Shown here piece by piece: positions 26,945 through 36,648 of a stretch of DNA of 64,000 nucleotides (position 1 is its first letter; each line of letters begins with the position of its first letter). This stretch comes from Bradyrhizobium sp. CCGB01. Its GTDB lineage: Bacteria; Pseudomonadota; Alphaproteobacteria; Rhizobiales; Xanthobacteraceae. Location of the stretch: contig NZ_JANADK010000001.1 in NCBI RefSeq assembly GCF_024199795.1, positions 9,253,329 through 9,317,328 of the forward strand, written 5' to 3'. The notes under the pieces are model-generated. The model was given only the letters and a program-made list of their open reading frames with translations, searched no databases and had not been told where the DNA came from. A program made the position numbers and the translations under genes.

Positions 26945-28129
26945 GTGCGTCGATCGCTCATTCTCACAGCAGCCATCCTCGGCCTGGCGGCGAGTACCTC
27001 CGCGCAAGCCGACGACCTCAAGGTCGCATTGATCTACGGCAAGACCGGCCCGCTTGAGGCTTACGCCAAGCAGACCGAGACCGGCCTGCAAATGGGTTTC
27101 GAATACGCCACCAAGGGCACCATGACGCTCGACGGTCGCAAGATCGTCGTCATCACCAAGGACGACCAGGGCAAGCCGGACCTTTCGAAGGCGGCGCTGG
27201 CCGAAGCCTATCAGGACGACAAGGCGGACATCGCGATCGGCACGACCTCGTCGGCAGCAGCCCTCGCCATTCTCCCCGTCGCCGAGGAGAACAAGAAGAT
27301 CCTGATCGTCGAGCCCGCGGTCGCGGACCAGATTACCGGCGAGAAATGGAATCGCTACATCTTCCGCACCGGGCGCAATTCGTCGCAGGACGCGATCTCG
27401 AACGCGGTCGCGATCGGCAAGCAGGGCGTCACCGTTGCGACGCTGGCGCAGGACTACGCCTTCGGCCGCGACGGCGTCGCCGCCTTCAAGGAGGCGCTCG
27501 CCAAGACCGGCGCGACGCTCGCCGCGGAAGAATATGCTCCGACCAACACCACCGACTTCACCGCGGTCGGCCAGCGCCTGTTCGATGCGCTGAAGGACAA
27601 GCCCGGCCGCAAGGTGATCTGGGTGATCTGGGCCGGCGCCGGCAATCCGCTGGCCAAGCTCCAGGATATGGATCCGAAGCGCTACGGCATCGAGCTGTCG
27701 ACCGGCGGCAACATCCTGCCGGCGCTCGCCGCCTATAAGAGCCTGCCGGGCATGGAAGGCGCGACCTATTATTTCTATGAGATCCCGAAGAACCCGGTGA
27801 ACGACTGGTTCGTCGCCGAGCACCAGAAGCGCTTCAACGCGCCGCCGGACTTCTTCACCGCGGGCGGTTTCGCCGCCGCGATGTCCGTCGTCGCCGCCGT
27901 CACCAAGGCGAAGTCGACCGACACCGAGAAGCTGATCACGGCGATGGAAGGCCTGGAGTTCGACACGCCGAAGGGCAAGATGGTGTTCCGCAAGGAGGAC
28001 CATCAGGCGCTCCAGAGCATGTATCACTTCAAGGTCAAGGTCGATCCGAACGTCGCCTGGGCCGTGCTCGAGCCGGTGCGCGAGCTGAAGATCGAGGACA
28101 TGGACGTTCCGGTCCGCAACAAGCGCTGA
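26945..28129 (+). CDS. branched-chain amino acid-type ABC transporter substrate-binding protein
   Basis: Periplasmic type-I binding protein of the LivJ/LivK/amide-binding family, 394 residues. A Sec signal peptide MRRSLILTAAILGLAASTSA is cleaved before DDLKVALIYGKTGPLEAYA. A GTG start is used because AAGGAGG lies seven to eight bases before it. The ligand site region DQGKPDLSKAALAEAYQDD and GTTSSAAALAILPVAEE is typical. The family binds leucine-type amino acids, amides, urea or aromatic acids, so the real ligand is open. It heads a five-gene operon and is followed by a strong hairpin. Confidence 0.92.
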   Translation: MRRSLILTAAILGLAASTSAQADDLKVALIYGKTGPLEAYAKQTETGLQMGFEYATKGTMTLDGRKIVVITKDDQGKPDLSKAALAEAYQDDKADIAIGTTSSAAALAILPVAEENKKILIVEPAVADQITGEKWNRYIFRTGRNSSQDAISNAVAIGKQGVTVATLAQDYAFGRDGVAAFKEALAKTGATLAAEEYAPTNTTDFTAVGQRLFDALKDKPGRKVIWVIWAGAGNPLAKLQDMDPKRYGIELSTGGNILPALAAYKSLPGMEGATYYFYEIPKNPVNDWFVAEHQKRFNAPPDFFTAGGFAAAMSVVAAVTKAKSTDTEKLITAMEGLEFDTPKGKMVFRKEDHQALQSMYHFKVKVDPNVAWAVLEPVRELKIEDMDVPVRNKR

Positions 28130-28140
28130 TATCAAATCTC

Positions 28141-28164
28141 CTCTCCCCGCAGGCGCGGGGAGAG
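28141..28164 (+). promoter_or_regulatory. intra-operon stem-loop after the binding-protein gene
   Basis: Perfect 10-bp stem CTCTCCCCGC / GCGGGGAGAG with a 4-base AGGC loop in the 63-base gap between the binding-protein and livG genes. No T-run follows, so it is more likely an RNA 3'-end stabiliser or partial attenuator that keeps binding protein in excess over membrane subunits. Confidence 0.65.
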
Positions 28165-28192
28165 GATCCCTCCATCTTCCAGAGTTATCCTG

Positions 28193-28957
28193 ATGGCCCT
28201 GACGTTAGAGACCCGCGACCTCACCATCCGCTTCGGCGGTCATGTCGCGGTCAACAACGTCACCTGCAGCTTTCGCCCGGGCGAGCTCACCGCCATCGTC
28301 GGTCCGAACGGCGCCGGCAAGACCACCTATTTCAACCTGATCTCGGGCCAGCTGCGCGCCTCACACGGCAGCATCCTGTTCGACGGCGCCGACATCACCC
28401 AGCATTCCGCGCCGATGCGCACCCGCGCCGGCCTCGGCCGCGCCTTCCAGCTCACCAACCTCTTTCCGAACCTCACCGTGGAAGAGAACGTCCGCCTCGC
28501 GGTGCAGGCCGCCAGCGGCACCCATTACGACATGCTCCGGCCCTGGATGGTTCGCCGCGATCTGATCGCCCGGGCCGATGCCATCCTCGACCAGGTCGCA
28601 CTCGGCAATCGCCGCGGCGTCGCCGCGACTGCGCTGTCGCATGGCGACCAGCGCAAGCTCGAGGTCGCGCTGATGATCGCACTCGAACCCAAAGTGTTCA
28701 TGTTCGACGAGCCGACCGCGGGCATGAGCATCGACGAGGTGCCGGTCGTGCTGAACCTGATCGCGCAGCTCAAGCAGGACAAGAGCAAGATTATCCTCCT
28801 GGTCGAGCACAAGATGGACGTGGTGCGCTCGCTCGCCGACCGCATCATCGTGCTGCATAACGGACAGCTTGTTGCCGATGGTCCGCCGGCCGAAGTGATC
28901 GCCTCGCCGATCGTGCAGGAAGCCTATCTCGGCGTCGCACCGAAGAGCGCCGCATGA
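28193..28957 (+). CDS. livG: LivG-type ABC transporter ATPase
   Basis: First ATPase of the importer, 254 residues. Walker A is GPNGAGKT at 37-44, the signature is the HAAT-type LSHGDQRKLEVALMI, and Walker B is VFMFDEPTAGMS. The C-terminal VAPKS tail after EAYLG is usual for LivG, whose C-terminus contacts the partner. The stop overlaps the livF start by four bases (ATGA), indicating translational coupling. Confidence 0.93.
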   Translation: MALTLETRDLTIRFGGHVAVNNVTCSFRPGELTAIVGPNGAGKTTYFNLISGQLRASHGSILFDGADITQHSAPMRTRAGLGRAFQLTNLFPNLTVEENVRLAVQAASGTHYDMLRPWMVRRDLIARADAILDQVALGNRRGVAATALSHGDQRKLEVALMIALEPKVFMFDEPTAGMSIDEVPVVLNLIAQLKQDKSKIILLVEHKMDVVRSLADRIIVLHNGQLVADGPPAEVIASPIVQEAYLGVAPKSAA

Positions 28958-29676
28958 CAGACCTCCTCAAGCTCTCCGGCGTACACACCCATATCGGCCG
29001 CTACCACATCCTCCAGGGCATCGACCTCGCGGTCCCGCAGGGCCAGGTCACGATGCTGCTCGGCCGCAACGGCGCCGGCAAGACCACGACGCTGCGCACC
29101 ATCATGGGCCTGTGGCAGGCCTCGAGTGGCGAGATCAGCCTCGCCGGCGAGCGCATCGAGAGCCGCGCCACGCCCGACATCGCCCGGCTCGGCGTCGGCT
29201 ATGTGCCGGAAAGCATGGCGGTGTTCTCCGATCTCACGGTGAAGGAGAACCTGGTGCTGGCGGCGCGCGACGGGCCGCTCGACGACACCCAGCTCGACTG
29301 GATCTTCGGCTTCTTCCCGGCGCTGCGCCGGTTCTGGCTGTCGCGCGCGGGAAGCCTCTCGGGCGGGCAGAAGCAGATGTTGTCGATCGCGCGCGCCATC
29401 GTCGAACCGCGCAAGCTGTTGCTGATCGACGAGCCGACCAAGGGGCTGGCGCCCGCGATCGTGATGGCGCTGATCGAGTGCCTGAAGGAGATCAAGCGCA
29501 AGGGCGCGACGATCCTGCTGGTCGAACAGAATTTCTTTGCCGCCCGTGAGCTCGGCGACAACGTGCTGGTCATGGACAACGGCACCATCGTCCATCGCGG
29601 CGAGATGGCGGCGCTTGCCGCCGACGTGCCGCTGCAGGAGCGGCTGCTCGGCCTGAGCCTGGAGGCGCATCAGTGA
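28954..29676 (+). CDS. livF: LivF-type ABC transporter ATPase
   Basis: Second ATPase, 240 residues. Walker A GRNGAGKT is at 37-44, the signature is LSGGQKQMLSIARAI, and Walker B is LLLIDEPTKGLAP, followed by the switch region ILLVEQNF. These are the hallmarks of LivF. Its start overlaps livG and its last codons overlap a GTG start of the permease gene, so the ATPases and permeases are tightly coupled. Confidence 0.93.
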   Translation: MTDLLKLSGVHTHIGRYHILQGIDLAVPQGQVTMLLGRNGAGKTTTLRTIMGLWQASSGEISLAGERIESRATPDIARLGVGYVPESMAVFSDLTVKENLVLAARDGPLDDTQLDWIFGFFPALRRFWLSRAGSLSGGQKQMLSIARAIVEPRKLLLIDEPTKGLAPAIVMALIECLKEIKRKGATILLVEQNFFAARELGDNVLVMDNGTIVHRGEMAALAADVPLQERLLGLSLEAHQ

Positions 29677-30683
29677 CTGAAATCGCCGCAACCGATCCGC
29701 TGCCGAAGCCGAAGCGCGACATCGCGCCGATCCTGCTGCCGATCGCAGTCGCGCTTCTCATGATCCCGCTGATCGGATCGACCAGCTCCTGGCTGACGCT
29801 GACCGCTGCGAGCCTCGCGATGGGCATGATGATCTTCATCATGGCCTCCGGCCTGACGCTGGTGTTCGGCTTGATGGATGTGCTCAATTTCGGCCACGGC
29901 GCCTTCATCGCGGTCGGCGCCTATGTCGCAACGCTGGTGCTGGCGCCGTTCGCGGCTTCCATGCAGGCGGATTCGCTCTGGATCAACCTTGCGGTGCTGG
30001 CGCCGGCGGCGCTGCTGTCGATGGCGGTATCAGGCGCGCTCGGCCTGGTCGTCGAGCGCGTGCTGATCCTGCCCGTCTACGGCCAGCATCTGAAGCAGAT
30101 CCTGATGACGACCGGCGGCCTGATCGTCGCCGAGCAAACGCTCTATGCGCTGTGGGGGCCGCAGATCATCCCGATGCCGCTGCCGACATCGCTACGCGGC
30201 TCCTTCATCCTCGGCGACGTCGCGATTGCCAAATACCGCGTGCTGGCGATGCTGATCGGCCTTGCGGTCTTCATCGCGATCCAGCTCGTGCTCAACCGCA
30301 CCAAGCTTGGCCTGCTGATCCGCGCCGGCGTCGAGAACCGCGAGATGGTCGAGGCGCTCGGCTACCGCATCCGCCGGCTTTTCCTCGGCGTGTTCATGAC
30401 GGGCTCGGCGCTCGCCGGCCTCGGCGGCGTGATGTGGGCGCTCTATCGCGAGCAGGTCCATGCCTCCATGAGCGACGATCTCACCGTCCTGATTTTCATC
30501 GTCGTGATCATCGGCGGCCTCGGCTCGATCGGAGGCTGCTTCATCGGCGCCATCCTGGTCGCGATGGTCGCCAATTACGGCGGCTTCCTGGTACCGAAGC
30601 TCGCCCTCGTCTCCAACATCCTGCTGATGGTCGCCATTCTGATGTGGCGACCGCGCGGCCTCTATGCGGTGACCAGCCGATGA
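29673..30683 (+). CDS. livH: LivH-type ABC transporter permease
   Basis: First membrane subunit, 336 residues with about eight hydrophobic helices. The family segment VFGLMDVLNFGHGAFIAVGAY and the cytoplasmic coupling loop NRTKLGLLIRAGVENREMVEALGY identify it as LivH. A GTG start overlaps the livF stop (GTGA). The N-terminal 17 residues are polar and cytoplasmic. Confidence 0.92.
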   Translation: MTEIAATDPLPKPKRDIAPILLPIAVALLMIPLIGSTSSWLTLTAASLAMGMMIFIMASGLTLVFGLMDVLNFGHGAFIAVGAYVATLVLAPFAASMQADSLWINLAVLAPAALLSMAVSGALGLVVERVLILPVYGQHLKQILMTTGGLIVAEQTLYALWGPQIIPMPLPTSLRGSFILGDVAIAKYRVLAMLIGLAVFIAIQLVLNRTKLGLLIRAGVENREMVEALGYRIRRLFLGVFMTGSALAGLGGVMWALYREQVHASMSDDLTVLIFIVVIIGGLGSIGGCFIGAILVAMVANYGGFLVPKLALVSNILLMVAILMWRPRGLYAVTSR

Positions 30684-31765
30684 TGATCCTGTCAGGCGAT
30701 CCGCCGCGCAGCCGCGTGCTCACGCTCGTTCTCGTCGTCATCATCCTCGCGCTGGCGGCGACGCCGTTCCTGTTCCCCGGCGCCAAGGCGCTGAACGTCG
30801 CGGCCAAGATCTGCGTCTTCGCCGCGCTGGTGGCGTCCTACGACCTCCTGCTCGGCTATACCGGCTCGGTGTCGTTCGCCCACACCATGTTCTACGGCAT
30901 CGGCAGCTACGCGATCGCGATCGCGCTGTACGGGATGGGGCCGAACTGGGCCGCGGTCGCAACCGGCATCGTCGTCGGCCTGCCGCTCGCGGCGCTGCTC
31001 GCGCTCGCGATCGGCCTGTTCTCGCTGCGGGTCGCCGCGATCTTCTTTGCCATGATCACGCTCGCGGTCGCCTCCGCCTTCCAGGTGCTGGCCTCGCAGC
31101 TCTCCTGGCTGACCGGCGGCGAGGACGGGCGCAGCTTTCAGCTGCCCGAACTGCTTCGCCCCGGCACGGTGCTGATTTCCAAGAACCTGTTCGGCTTCGA
31201 GATCAACGGCCGCATCCTCACCTTCTACCTGGTGTTCGCCGTCTCGGCCCTGATGATCCTCGCTCTGTTGCGTGTCGTGAACTCGCCGTTCGGGCGCGTG
31301 CTCCAGGCGATCCGCGAGAACCGGTTTCGCGCCGAGGCGCTCGGCTTCCGCACCGTTTTCCACCTGACCTACGCCAACTGCCTCGCCGCGCTGGTCGCCG
31401 CCAGCGCCGGCATCTTGAACGCGTTGTGGCTGCGCTATGCCGGCCCCGACACCTCGCTCAGCTTCTCGATCATGCTCGACATCCTCCTGATGGTCGTGAT
31501 CGGCGGCATGGGCACGATCTACGGCGCGATCATCGGCGCCACCATCTTCATCCTCGCCCAGAACTATTTGCAATCGCTGATGGGCGTCGCCTCCAAGGCG
31601 GCGAGCGAAGCCGGCCTGCCGCTGCTGCCGGGGCTGCTGCATCCCGATCGCTGGCTGCTGTGGCTCGGGCTGCTGTTCATCGCCAGCGTCTACTTCTTCC
31701 CGACCGGCGTGGTCGGCCGGCTGCGCAATGTCGGCAGCGGCAAGAGTGCGGGCGCCTCGCATTAG
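30680..31765 (+). CDS. livM: LivM-type ABC transporter permease
   Basis: Second membrane subunit, 361 residues with about nine helices. YDLLLGYTGSVSFAHTMFYG and the coupling loop SPFGRVLQAIRENRFRAEALGF are diagnostic. The ATG overlaps the livH stop by four bases. It is the last gene of the operon; no obvious intrinsic terminator follows, and the next gene begins about 175 bases on. Confidence 0.92.
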   Translation: MMILSGDPPRSRVLTLVLVVIILALAATPFLFPGAKALNVAAKICVFAALVASYDLLLGYTGSVSFAHTMFYGIGSYAIAIALYGMGPNWAAVATGIVVGLPLAALLALAIGLFSLRVAAIFFAMITLAVASAFQVLASQLSWLTGGEDGRSFQLPELLRPGTVLISKNLFGFEINGRILTFYLVFAVSALMILALLRVVNSPFGRVLQAIRENRFRAEALGFRTVFHLTYANCLAALVAASAGILNALWLRYAGPDTSLSFSIMLDILLMVVIGGMGTIYGAIIGATIFILAQNYLQSLMGVASKAASEAGLPLLPGLLHPDRWLLWLGLLFIASVYFFPTGVVGRLRNVGSGKSAGASH

Positions 31766-31939
31766 GCTGCGGTTAATGATGCAGCGCAGCGATTGCTGCG
31801 CCCGTCATGCAACCGCGAAGTGATTCACGCCTGGATGCACGCTGGCGCAGCTGCGCAACCGGATTAATGCTTAGGTAACTGGCTTTCCTAAGGTTTGCGC
31901 CATTTGTGCGGTGTAATCCTGTTCCTCCAGGGAGGGGGA

Positions 31940-34900
31940 ATGGGCCAAGTCTTGTCAGGGGTCGCAGCCGGAATGTCCTTAGCCGTGAAGAACGGCTGGG
32001 AGGCAACGATGCGGCGCGGACCGGTGCTGTGGCTGACCCTGTGCGGTGTGCTGCTGGTCGCGGGCATCTTCGCCGTGACCGCCATGGCCGTCGGCGAATT
32101 CCGCGAACGGACCCTGGCCAACCGCGAGCGCGAGCTGGAAAACACGGTGCAGCTGATCGCGCGGCACTTTGACCAGCAGTTTGAAGATTCGGACGTCGTC
32201 GCTGCCGACCTGATCGGCCAGATGAATCTGCCGGAGATCACCTCACCCGCAATGTTCCGCGAGCGGATGTCCGGGCCTGCCGCAAACCAGATGCTGCGCG
32301 GCAAGATCAGCGCGGTATCCTACCTCGGCGACATCGTGATCTACGACGCGGAGGGCGAAATCGTCAATTGGTCCCGCGCCCAGCCGCTACCCAAGATCAA
32401 CGTCGCCTCGCGCGCCTATTTCCAGACCTTCAAGTCGAACCCGCGATCCGAGCCGGTGCTGCTGGAATCCGTGCGCAGCTACCTCATCGACAAATGGACC
32501 ACGGTCGTCGCGCGGCGGTTGAACATGCCGGACGGCACGTTCCTCGGCGTCATGGTGCGCCGGATCGATCCCGACAACTATCATCACTATTTCGCTTCCG
32601 TCGCGCTCGGCGAAGGCGCGGCCATCTCGCTGTTCGATCGCGAAGGCAAGATGCTGGCCCGGTACCCGCATGTCGAAGAGCTGATCGGCAGGAATTTCAA
32701 GGACGCCCCGCTGATGCGCAAGATGCTGGCCGAAGGTGGCCGGCACACGCTGCGGGTCAAGGGTCCGATCGACGGCGAGGATCGCCTCGGGTCGGCGGCC
32801 TCGCTTTCGCATTTCCCCCTGGTCATCGTCGCGACCAACACCACGAGCGCCGCGTTGGCGGACTGGCGGCAGCAGACCGGCTTCATGGTCACCACGGCGA
32901 CGCTTTCGGCCACCGTGATCGCGCTGATCCTCTTCCTGATCGTTCGCCAGATCAATCGTCAGAACCGCGAGTCGCAGGAGCGGCTGGAAGCGGAGCGGCG
33001 GCGGCTCGACACCGCTCTGAACAACATGTCGCAAGGGCTGATCCTGTACGACGCCGCCGGATACATCGTCACCTGCAACCGCCGCTACGCCGACATGTTC
33101 GGCCTTTCCACTGATGTCATCAAGCCCGGCTGTCACATTCGCGATGCCATGAACCACCGCAAGGAGCGTGGCTCGTTCAGCGGCGACGTCGATGCGTTTT
33201 GCGCCAATGTGATGAGGGTCGTCGCCGAAGGCACGGTTTCCACCAGGATCCACGAGCTGCCCAACGGCCGCGCCTTCCAGGTCATCAACACCCCGCTCGT
33301 GCAGGGCGGATGGGTCGCCACGATCGAGGAGATCACCGAGCGGCGCGATCTGGAGCAGGAACGCGACCGCAACTACATGTTCCTGCGCGAGATCATCGAT
33401 CACATCCCCTCGCAGATCACGGTGAAGGACGCACAGACGCGGCAATATCTGCTGGTCAACCGGAGCGCCGAGGAGCAATTCGGCAAATCGGGTGAAGACA
33501 TCGTCGGCAAGGCCCCCTTCGACATCTACCCGCATGACGTAGCCAGGCTCGTCACCGAGGACGACACCGCGGCGCTCCAGGCCCCAACGGGGATGTTCAA
33601 GGACGAGCATCCCTGGCCAAGCCAGACCAAGGGACTGCGCCATATCACTTCGACCCGGATCGGCATTCGCGACAAGTCCGGCGAGCCGCGCTACCTCATC
33701 AGTGTCGTCGAGGATGTCACCGAGCGGCGGCGCGCCCATGAGAAGATCGCGCATATGGCGCATTACGATGCGCTGACCGACCTGCCGAACCGTACGCTGT
33801 TCCGCGAACAGATCGAACGCGAGCTGGCGAAGGTCGCCGATGGCTGCCAGTTCGCGCTGCTCTATATCGATGTCGACGAATTCAAGGGCATCAACGATTC
33901 GCTCGGCCATCACGTCGGCGACGAGCTGCTGAAGGCGATCGCGACCCGCCTCCGCGGCTGCCTCAAGCGCGGTGACCTGATCGCACGGCTCGGCGGCGAC
34001 GAATTCGCGGTGATCCAGACCGGGATCCAGTCTTCTGCGGACGTGCTGTCATTCGTGACGCGGATCTACGAAGCGATCCGCCAGCCCTATCATTGCCTCG
34101 GCCACCAGCTCTCCACCGACGCCAGCATCGGCATCGCGCTGGCGCCGCAGGACGGCACCGACCTCGACCAGCTCATCAAGCACGCCGACCTTGCGATGTA
34201 CGGCGCCAAGGCCGAGGGGCGCCGCACCCACCGCTTCTTCGAGCCGGAGATGGACGCGAGCGCCAAGGCGCGCCTGACCATGGAGCAGGATTTGCGCCAG
34301 GCGCTGGTGAATGGCGGCTTCGAGATCCACTACCAGCCGCTGGTCGACCTGCGCACCAACGGCGTGTCGGGCTGCGAGGCGCTGCTGCGCTGGCGGCATC
34401 CCGAACGCGGCTGGGTGTCGCCGGCGGAGTTCATCCCGGTCGCCGAGGATACCGGCCTGATCAACGAGCTCGGCGACTGGGTGCTGCGCATGGCCTGCAA
34501 CGAGGCCGCGACCTGGCCGACGCATGTGCGGATCGCGGTCAACGTCTCGCCGGTGCAGCTCAAATGCGACACGCTGGCGCTGCGGATTGCGGGCGCGCTC
34601 GCCGCTTCCGGACTCGACCCGCGCCGGCTCGAGCTCGAAATCACCGAGGCCGTGCTGATCCGCGACGACGAGGCCGCGCTCTCGATCCTGCACCAGCTCC
34701 GTTCCATCGGCGTGCGCATCGCGCTCGACGATTTCGGCACCGGCTATTCCTCGCTGAGCTATCTGAAGCGCTTCCCGTTCGACAAGATCAAGATCGACCG
34801 CTGCTTCGTCGCCGACATCGCGGAGACCAGCGGCGCGCCGGTGATCGTGCAGGCGGTGGTGAACATTGCCGCTGCCAGCAACATGACCACGGTCGCCGAG

Positions 34901-35050
34901 GGCGTCGAGACCGAGGCGCAGCGCGAGATGCTGCGCGCGCTCGGCTGCACGGAGATGCAGGGTTATCTTTTCAGCAAGCCGAAGCCGGCCGCCGAAGTGC
35001 GAAAGCTGTTCGGTCCGAACAATGCCGTGCCGGTGGCGGCGGTCGCCTGA
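31940..35050 (+). CDS. dCache-PAS-PAS-GGDEF-EAL membrane cyclic-di-GMP protein
   Basis: A 1036-residue transmembrane signalling protein. A helix near residue 30 and a second near 330 enclose a periplasmic dCache-like sensor with INVASRAYFQTFKS. Two PAS domains follow, then GGDEF with intact RLGGDEF (about 684-688) and EAL with CEALLRW (about 812), ELEITE and DDFGTGYSS. Both catalytic centres look complete; the inhibitory RxxD site is not conserved (Lys in place of Arg). It may both make and degrade c-di-GMP depending on a periplasmic ligand. Starts at 31940 and 32009 each have a GGGAGG-type site; the longer is listed. It is followed after one base by another GGDEF gene, so the two form a unit. 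Confidence 0.92.
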   Translation: MGQVLSGVAAGMSLAVKNGWEATMRRGPVLWLTLCGVLLVAGIFAVTAMAVGEFRERTLANRERELENTVQLIARHFDQQFEDSDVVAADLIGQMNLPEITSPAMFRERMSGPAANQMLRGKISAVSYLGDIVIYDAEGEIVNWSRAQPLPKINVASRAYFQTFKSNPRSEPVLLESVRSYLIDKWTTVVARRLNMPDGTFLGVMVRRIDPDNYHHYFASVALGEGAAISLFDREGKMLARYPHVEELIGRNFKDAPLMRKMLAEGGRHTLRVKGPIDGEDRLGSAASLSHFPLVIVATNTTSAALADWRQQTGFMVTTATLSATVIALILFLIVRQINRQNRESQERLEAERRRLDTALNNMSQGLILYDAAGYIVTCNRRYADMFGLSTDVIKPGCHIRDAMNHRKERGSFSGDVDAFCANVMRVVAEGTVSTRIHELPNGRAFQVINTPLVQGGWVATIEEITERRDLEQERDRNYMFLREIIDHIPSQITVKDAQTRQYLLVNRSAEEQFGKSGEDIVGKAPFDIYPHDVARLVTEDDTAALQAPTGMFKDEHPWPSQTKGLRHITSTRIGIRDKSGEPRYLISVVEDVTERRRAHEKIAHMAHYDALTDLPNRTLFREQIERELAKVADGCQFALLYIDVDEFKGINDSLGHHVGDELLKAIATRLRGCLKRGDLIARLGGDEFAVIQTGIQSSADVLSFVTRIYEAIRQPYHCLGHQLSTDASIGIALAPQDGTDLDQLIKHADLAMYGAKAEGRRTHRFFEPEMDASAKARLTMEQDLRQALVNGGFEIHYQPLVDLRTNGVSGCEALLRWRHPERGWVSPAEFIPVAEDTGLINELGDWVLRMACNEAATWPTHVRIAVNVSPVQLKCDTLALRIAGALAASGLDPRRLELEITEAVLIRDDEAALSILHQLRSIGVRIALDDFGTGYSSLSYLKRFPFDKIKIDRCFVADIAETSGAPVIVQAVVNIAAASNMTTVAEGVETEAQREMLRALGCTEMQGYLFSKPKPAAEVRKLFGPNNAVPVAAVA

Positions 35051-35051
35051 A

Positions 35052-36101
35052 ATGGCCAGGCCGAGGAAAGCGTCCACTAAAGCCGTCGACGTCGCGGATT
35101 CCTATGCCGTGCGGCTGATGCAGCATCTGGTGGTGCCGACCTTCGTGATCGACCCGAAGCGCCGCGTCGTGATCTGGAACAGGGCCTGCGAGCGGCTGAC
35201 CGGCCTCGCCGCCTCGGAGGTGATCGGCACGACGAAACACTGGCAGGCCTTCTACGAGACCAGGCGCCCGTGCCTCGCCGACCTGGTCGCGCTCGACCGT
35301 CCCGAGCAGCTGCCGGAATTTTATTCGGAATATGCCGCGCGCGGCCACAACGGGCTCGGCTTTTCCGCGGAGAACTGGTGCGTGATGCCCAAGCTCGGCA
35401 GCCAGCTCTATCTCGCGATCGACGCCGGCCCGATCCACGACGAGGCCGGCCATCTGATCGCCGTGGTGGAGACGCTGCGCGACCTCACCGACCAGAAGCG
35501 CGCCGAGACCGCGCTCAAGGAGCTCGCGACCAAGGACGGGCTGACCGGCCTGTCGAACCGCCGCGCCTTCGACCAGATGCTGATGACGGAATGGGCCCGC
35601 GCGCAGCGGACGCAGAAGCCGATGGCGCTGCTGTTCGTCGACGTCGATCATTTCAAGCTGTTCAACGACCGCCACGGCCACCAGAGCGGCGACGAATGTC
35701 TGCGCGCGGTCGCGGATGTCGTCAGCCGGCATGCCACCCGTCCGCTCGACCTCGCCAGCCGTTATGGCGGGGAGGAGTTCGCGTTGATCCTGCCGGACAT
35801 GGATTGCGATCCCGCCTGCGTCATCGCCGAGGAGATCCGCCGTGCCGTCATGGCCTTGCGGATCGCCCATGGCGCCATTGGAGCCGGCGACCACCTCACC
35901 CTCAGCGTCGGCGTCGCCAGCCATATTCCCGGCGAAGCCGATGGCGGCCCCGACCGGCTGTTGGGTGCGGCCGACGAGGCGCTCTATGCGGCCAAACGGC
36001 TCGGCCGCAACCGCGTCATCTGCGCCGAACGCGTGCTTGCCGAATTCGCCTGTCACGGCCGGGAGCCGGTTCCTGGCCGCGCCGCCCGCAAATCGGCCTA
36101 A
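35052..36101 (+). CDS. PAS-GGDEF diguanylate cyclase
   Basis: A cytoplasmic 349-residue diguanylate cyclase. The PAS domain (about 25-145) contains [11 protein letters not shown] and a Cys/Trp-rich segment ([10 protein letters not shown]) reminiscent of small-ligand PAS proteins. The cyclase signature is GGEEF at about 239-243 with an intact product-inhibition site RPLD exactly five residues upstream. The start codon lies one base after the stop of the preceding GGDEF-EAL gene, showing translational coupling and probably a shared c-di-GMP output. Confidence 0.92.
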   Translation: MARPRKASTKAVDVADSYAVRLMQHLVVPTFVIDPKRRVVIWNRACERLTGLAASEVIGTTKHWQAFYETRRPCLADLVALDRPEQLPEFYSEYAARGHNGLGFSAENWCVMPKLGSQLYLAIDAGPIHDEAGHLIAVVETLRDLTDQKRAETALKELATKDGLTGLSNRRAFDQMLMTEWARAQRTQKPMALLFVDVDHFKLFNDRHGHQSGDECLRAVADVVSRHATRPLDLASRYGGEEFALILPDMDCDPACVIAEEIRRAVMALRIAHGAIGAGDHLTLSVGVASHIPGEADGGPDRLLGAADEALYAAKRLGRNRVICAERVLAEFACHGREPVPGRAARKSA

Positions 36102-36160
36102 AATCTCCCGGCGAGAAGCGGTTGCCCGCCCCCCGCCAATCGGCTAAATGAGGCCTCGTT

Positions 36161-36237
36161 GCACCCGTAGCTCAGCTGGATAGAGCGTTGCCCTCCGAAG
36201 GCAAAGGTCACACGTTCGAATCGTGTCGGGTGCGCCA
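36161..36237 (+). tRNA. tRNA-Arg (anticodon CCG)
   Basis: Complete cloverleaf of 77 bases. The acceptor stem pairs GCACCCG (36161-36167) with CGGGTGC (36227-36233), the anticodon stem pairs TTGCC with GGCAA, and the loop reads CTCCGAA with anticodon CCG at 36195-36197, decoding CGG. The T-arm contains GTTCGAATC and the 3' CCA is encoded. No integrase or second copy of its 3' end was seen nearby. Confidence 0.96.
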
Positions 36238-36254
36238 CTTCGTGGCGCGGTTTT
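36232..36254 (+). terminator. intrinsic terminator overlapping the tRNA 3' end
   Basis: GCGCCAC (36232-36238) and GTGGCGC (36242-36248) form a 7-bp stem with a TTC loop followed by GGTTTT. The left arm includes the tRNA CCA, so termination and tRNA 3' folding share bases. Confidence 0.65.
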
Positions 36255-36344
36255 CCCAATCGGCTTTCTTCTCGTCGCCCGACCGCTAGCGGTCAATGCT
36301 TCACGGCTCCAATGCGCAGCGTCTGCTCTGCCCAGAGCACCCGC

Positions 36345-36554
36345 TCACGTCAGCATCGAGATGATCGCCTGGACCTGATCGGACGCCGACGTCACCAGTC
36401 CGTCATACGACGTGTGCCCCTGCGCGGCAGCCTTCAAAATGCATTCGGCAACGGCGGCTTTCAGACCGAACACCGACTGATGGGCCGGCACGCTCGCCAT
36501 CACGGTCTCGAGTGCCTGACGCATGGTCTGAATGAGCTCGGAGCTGTATTGCAT
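36345..36554 (-). CDS. small conserved hypothetical protein
   Basis: A 69-residue cytoplasmic, mostly helical protein (MQYSSELIQTMRQALETVM start). GAGAGGAC lies six bases before the ATG, and the composition is that of a real bradyrhizobial protein, with few Arg. I do not recognise a domain. Isolated between tRNA-Arg and tspO on the opposite strand from the tRNA. Confidence 0.7.
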   Translation of the reverse strand: MQYSSELIQTMRQALETVMASVPAHQSVFGLKAAVAECILKAAAQGHTSYDGLVTSASDQVQAIISMLT

Positions 36555-36648
36555 GGGCTGTCCTCTCCACGCCCATATAGGATCGCGTGCCTAGGCCTGC
36601 CACTCACAAGCCTGAGACTGCTCTTTGATGAACCTTCGACTGAACGCC

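Noticed and set aside
36161..36237. tRNA-Arg as an integration site
   Set aside because: No integrase and no second copy of the tRNA 3' end was seen in the surrounding sequence.
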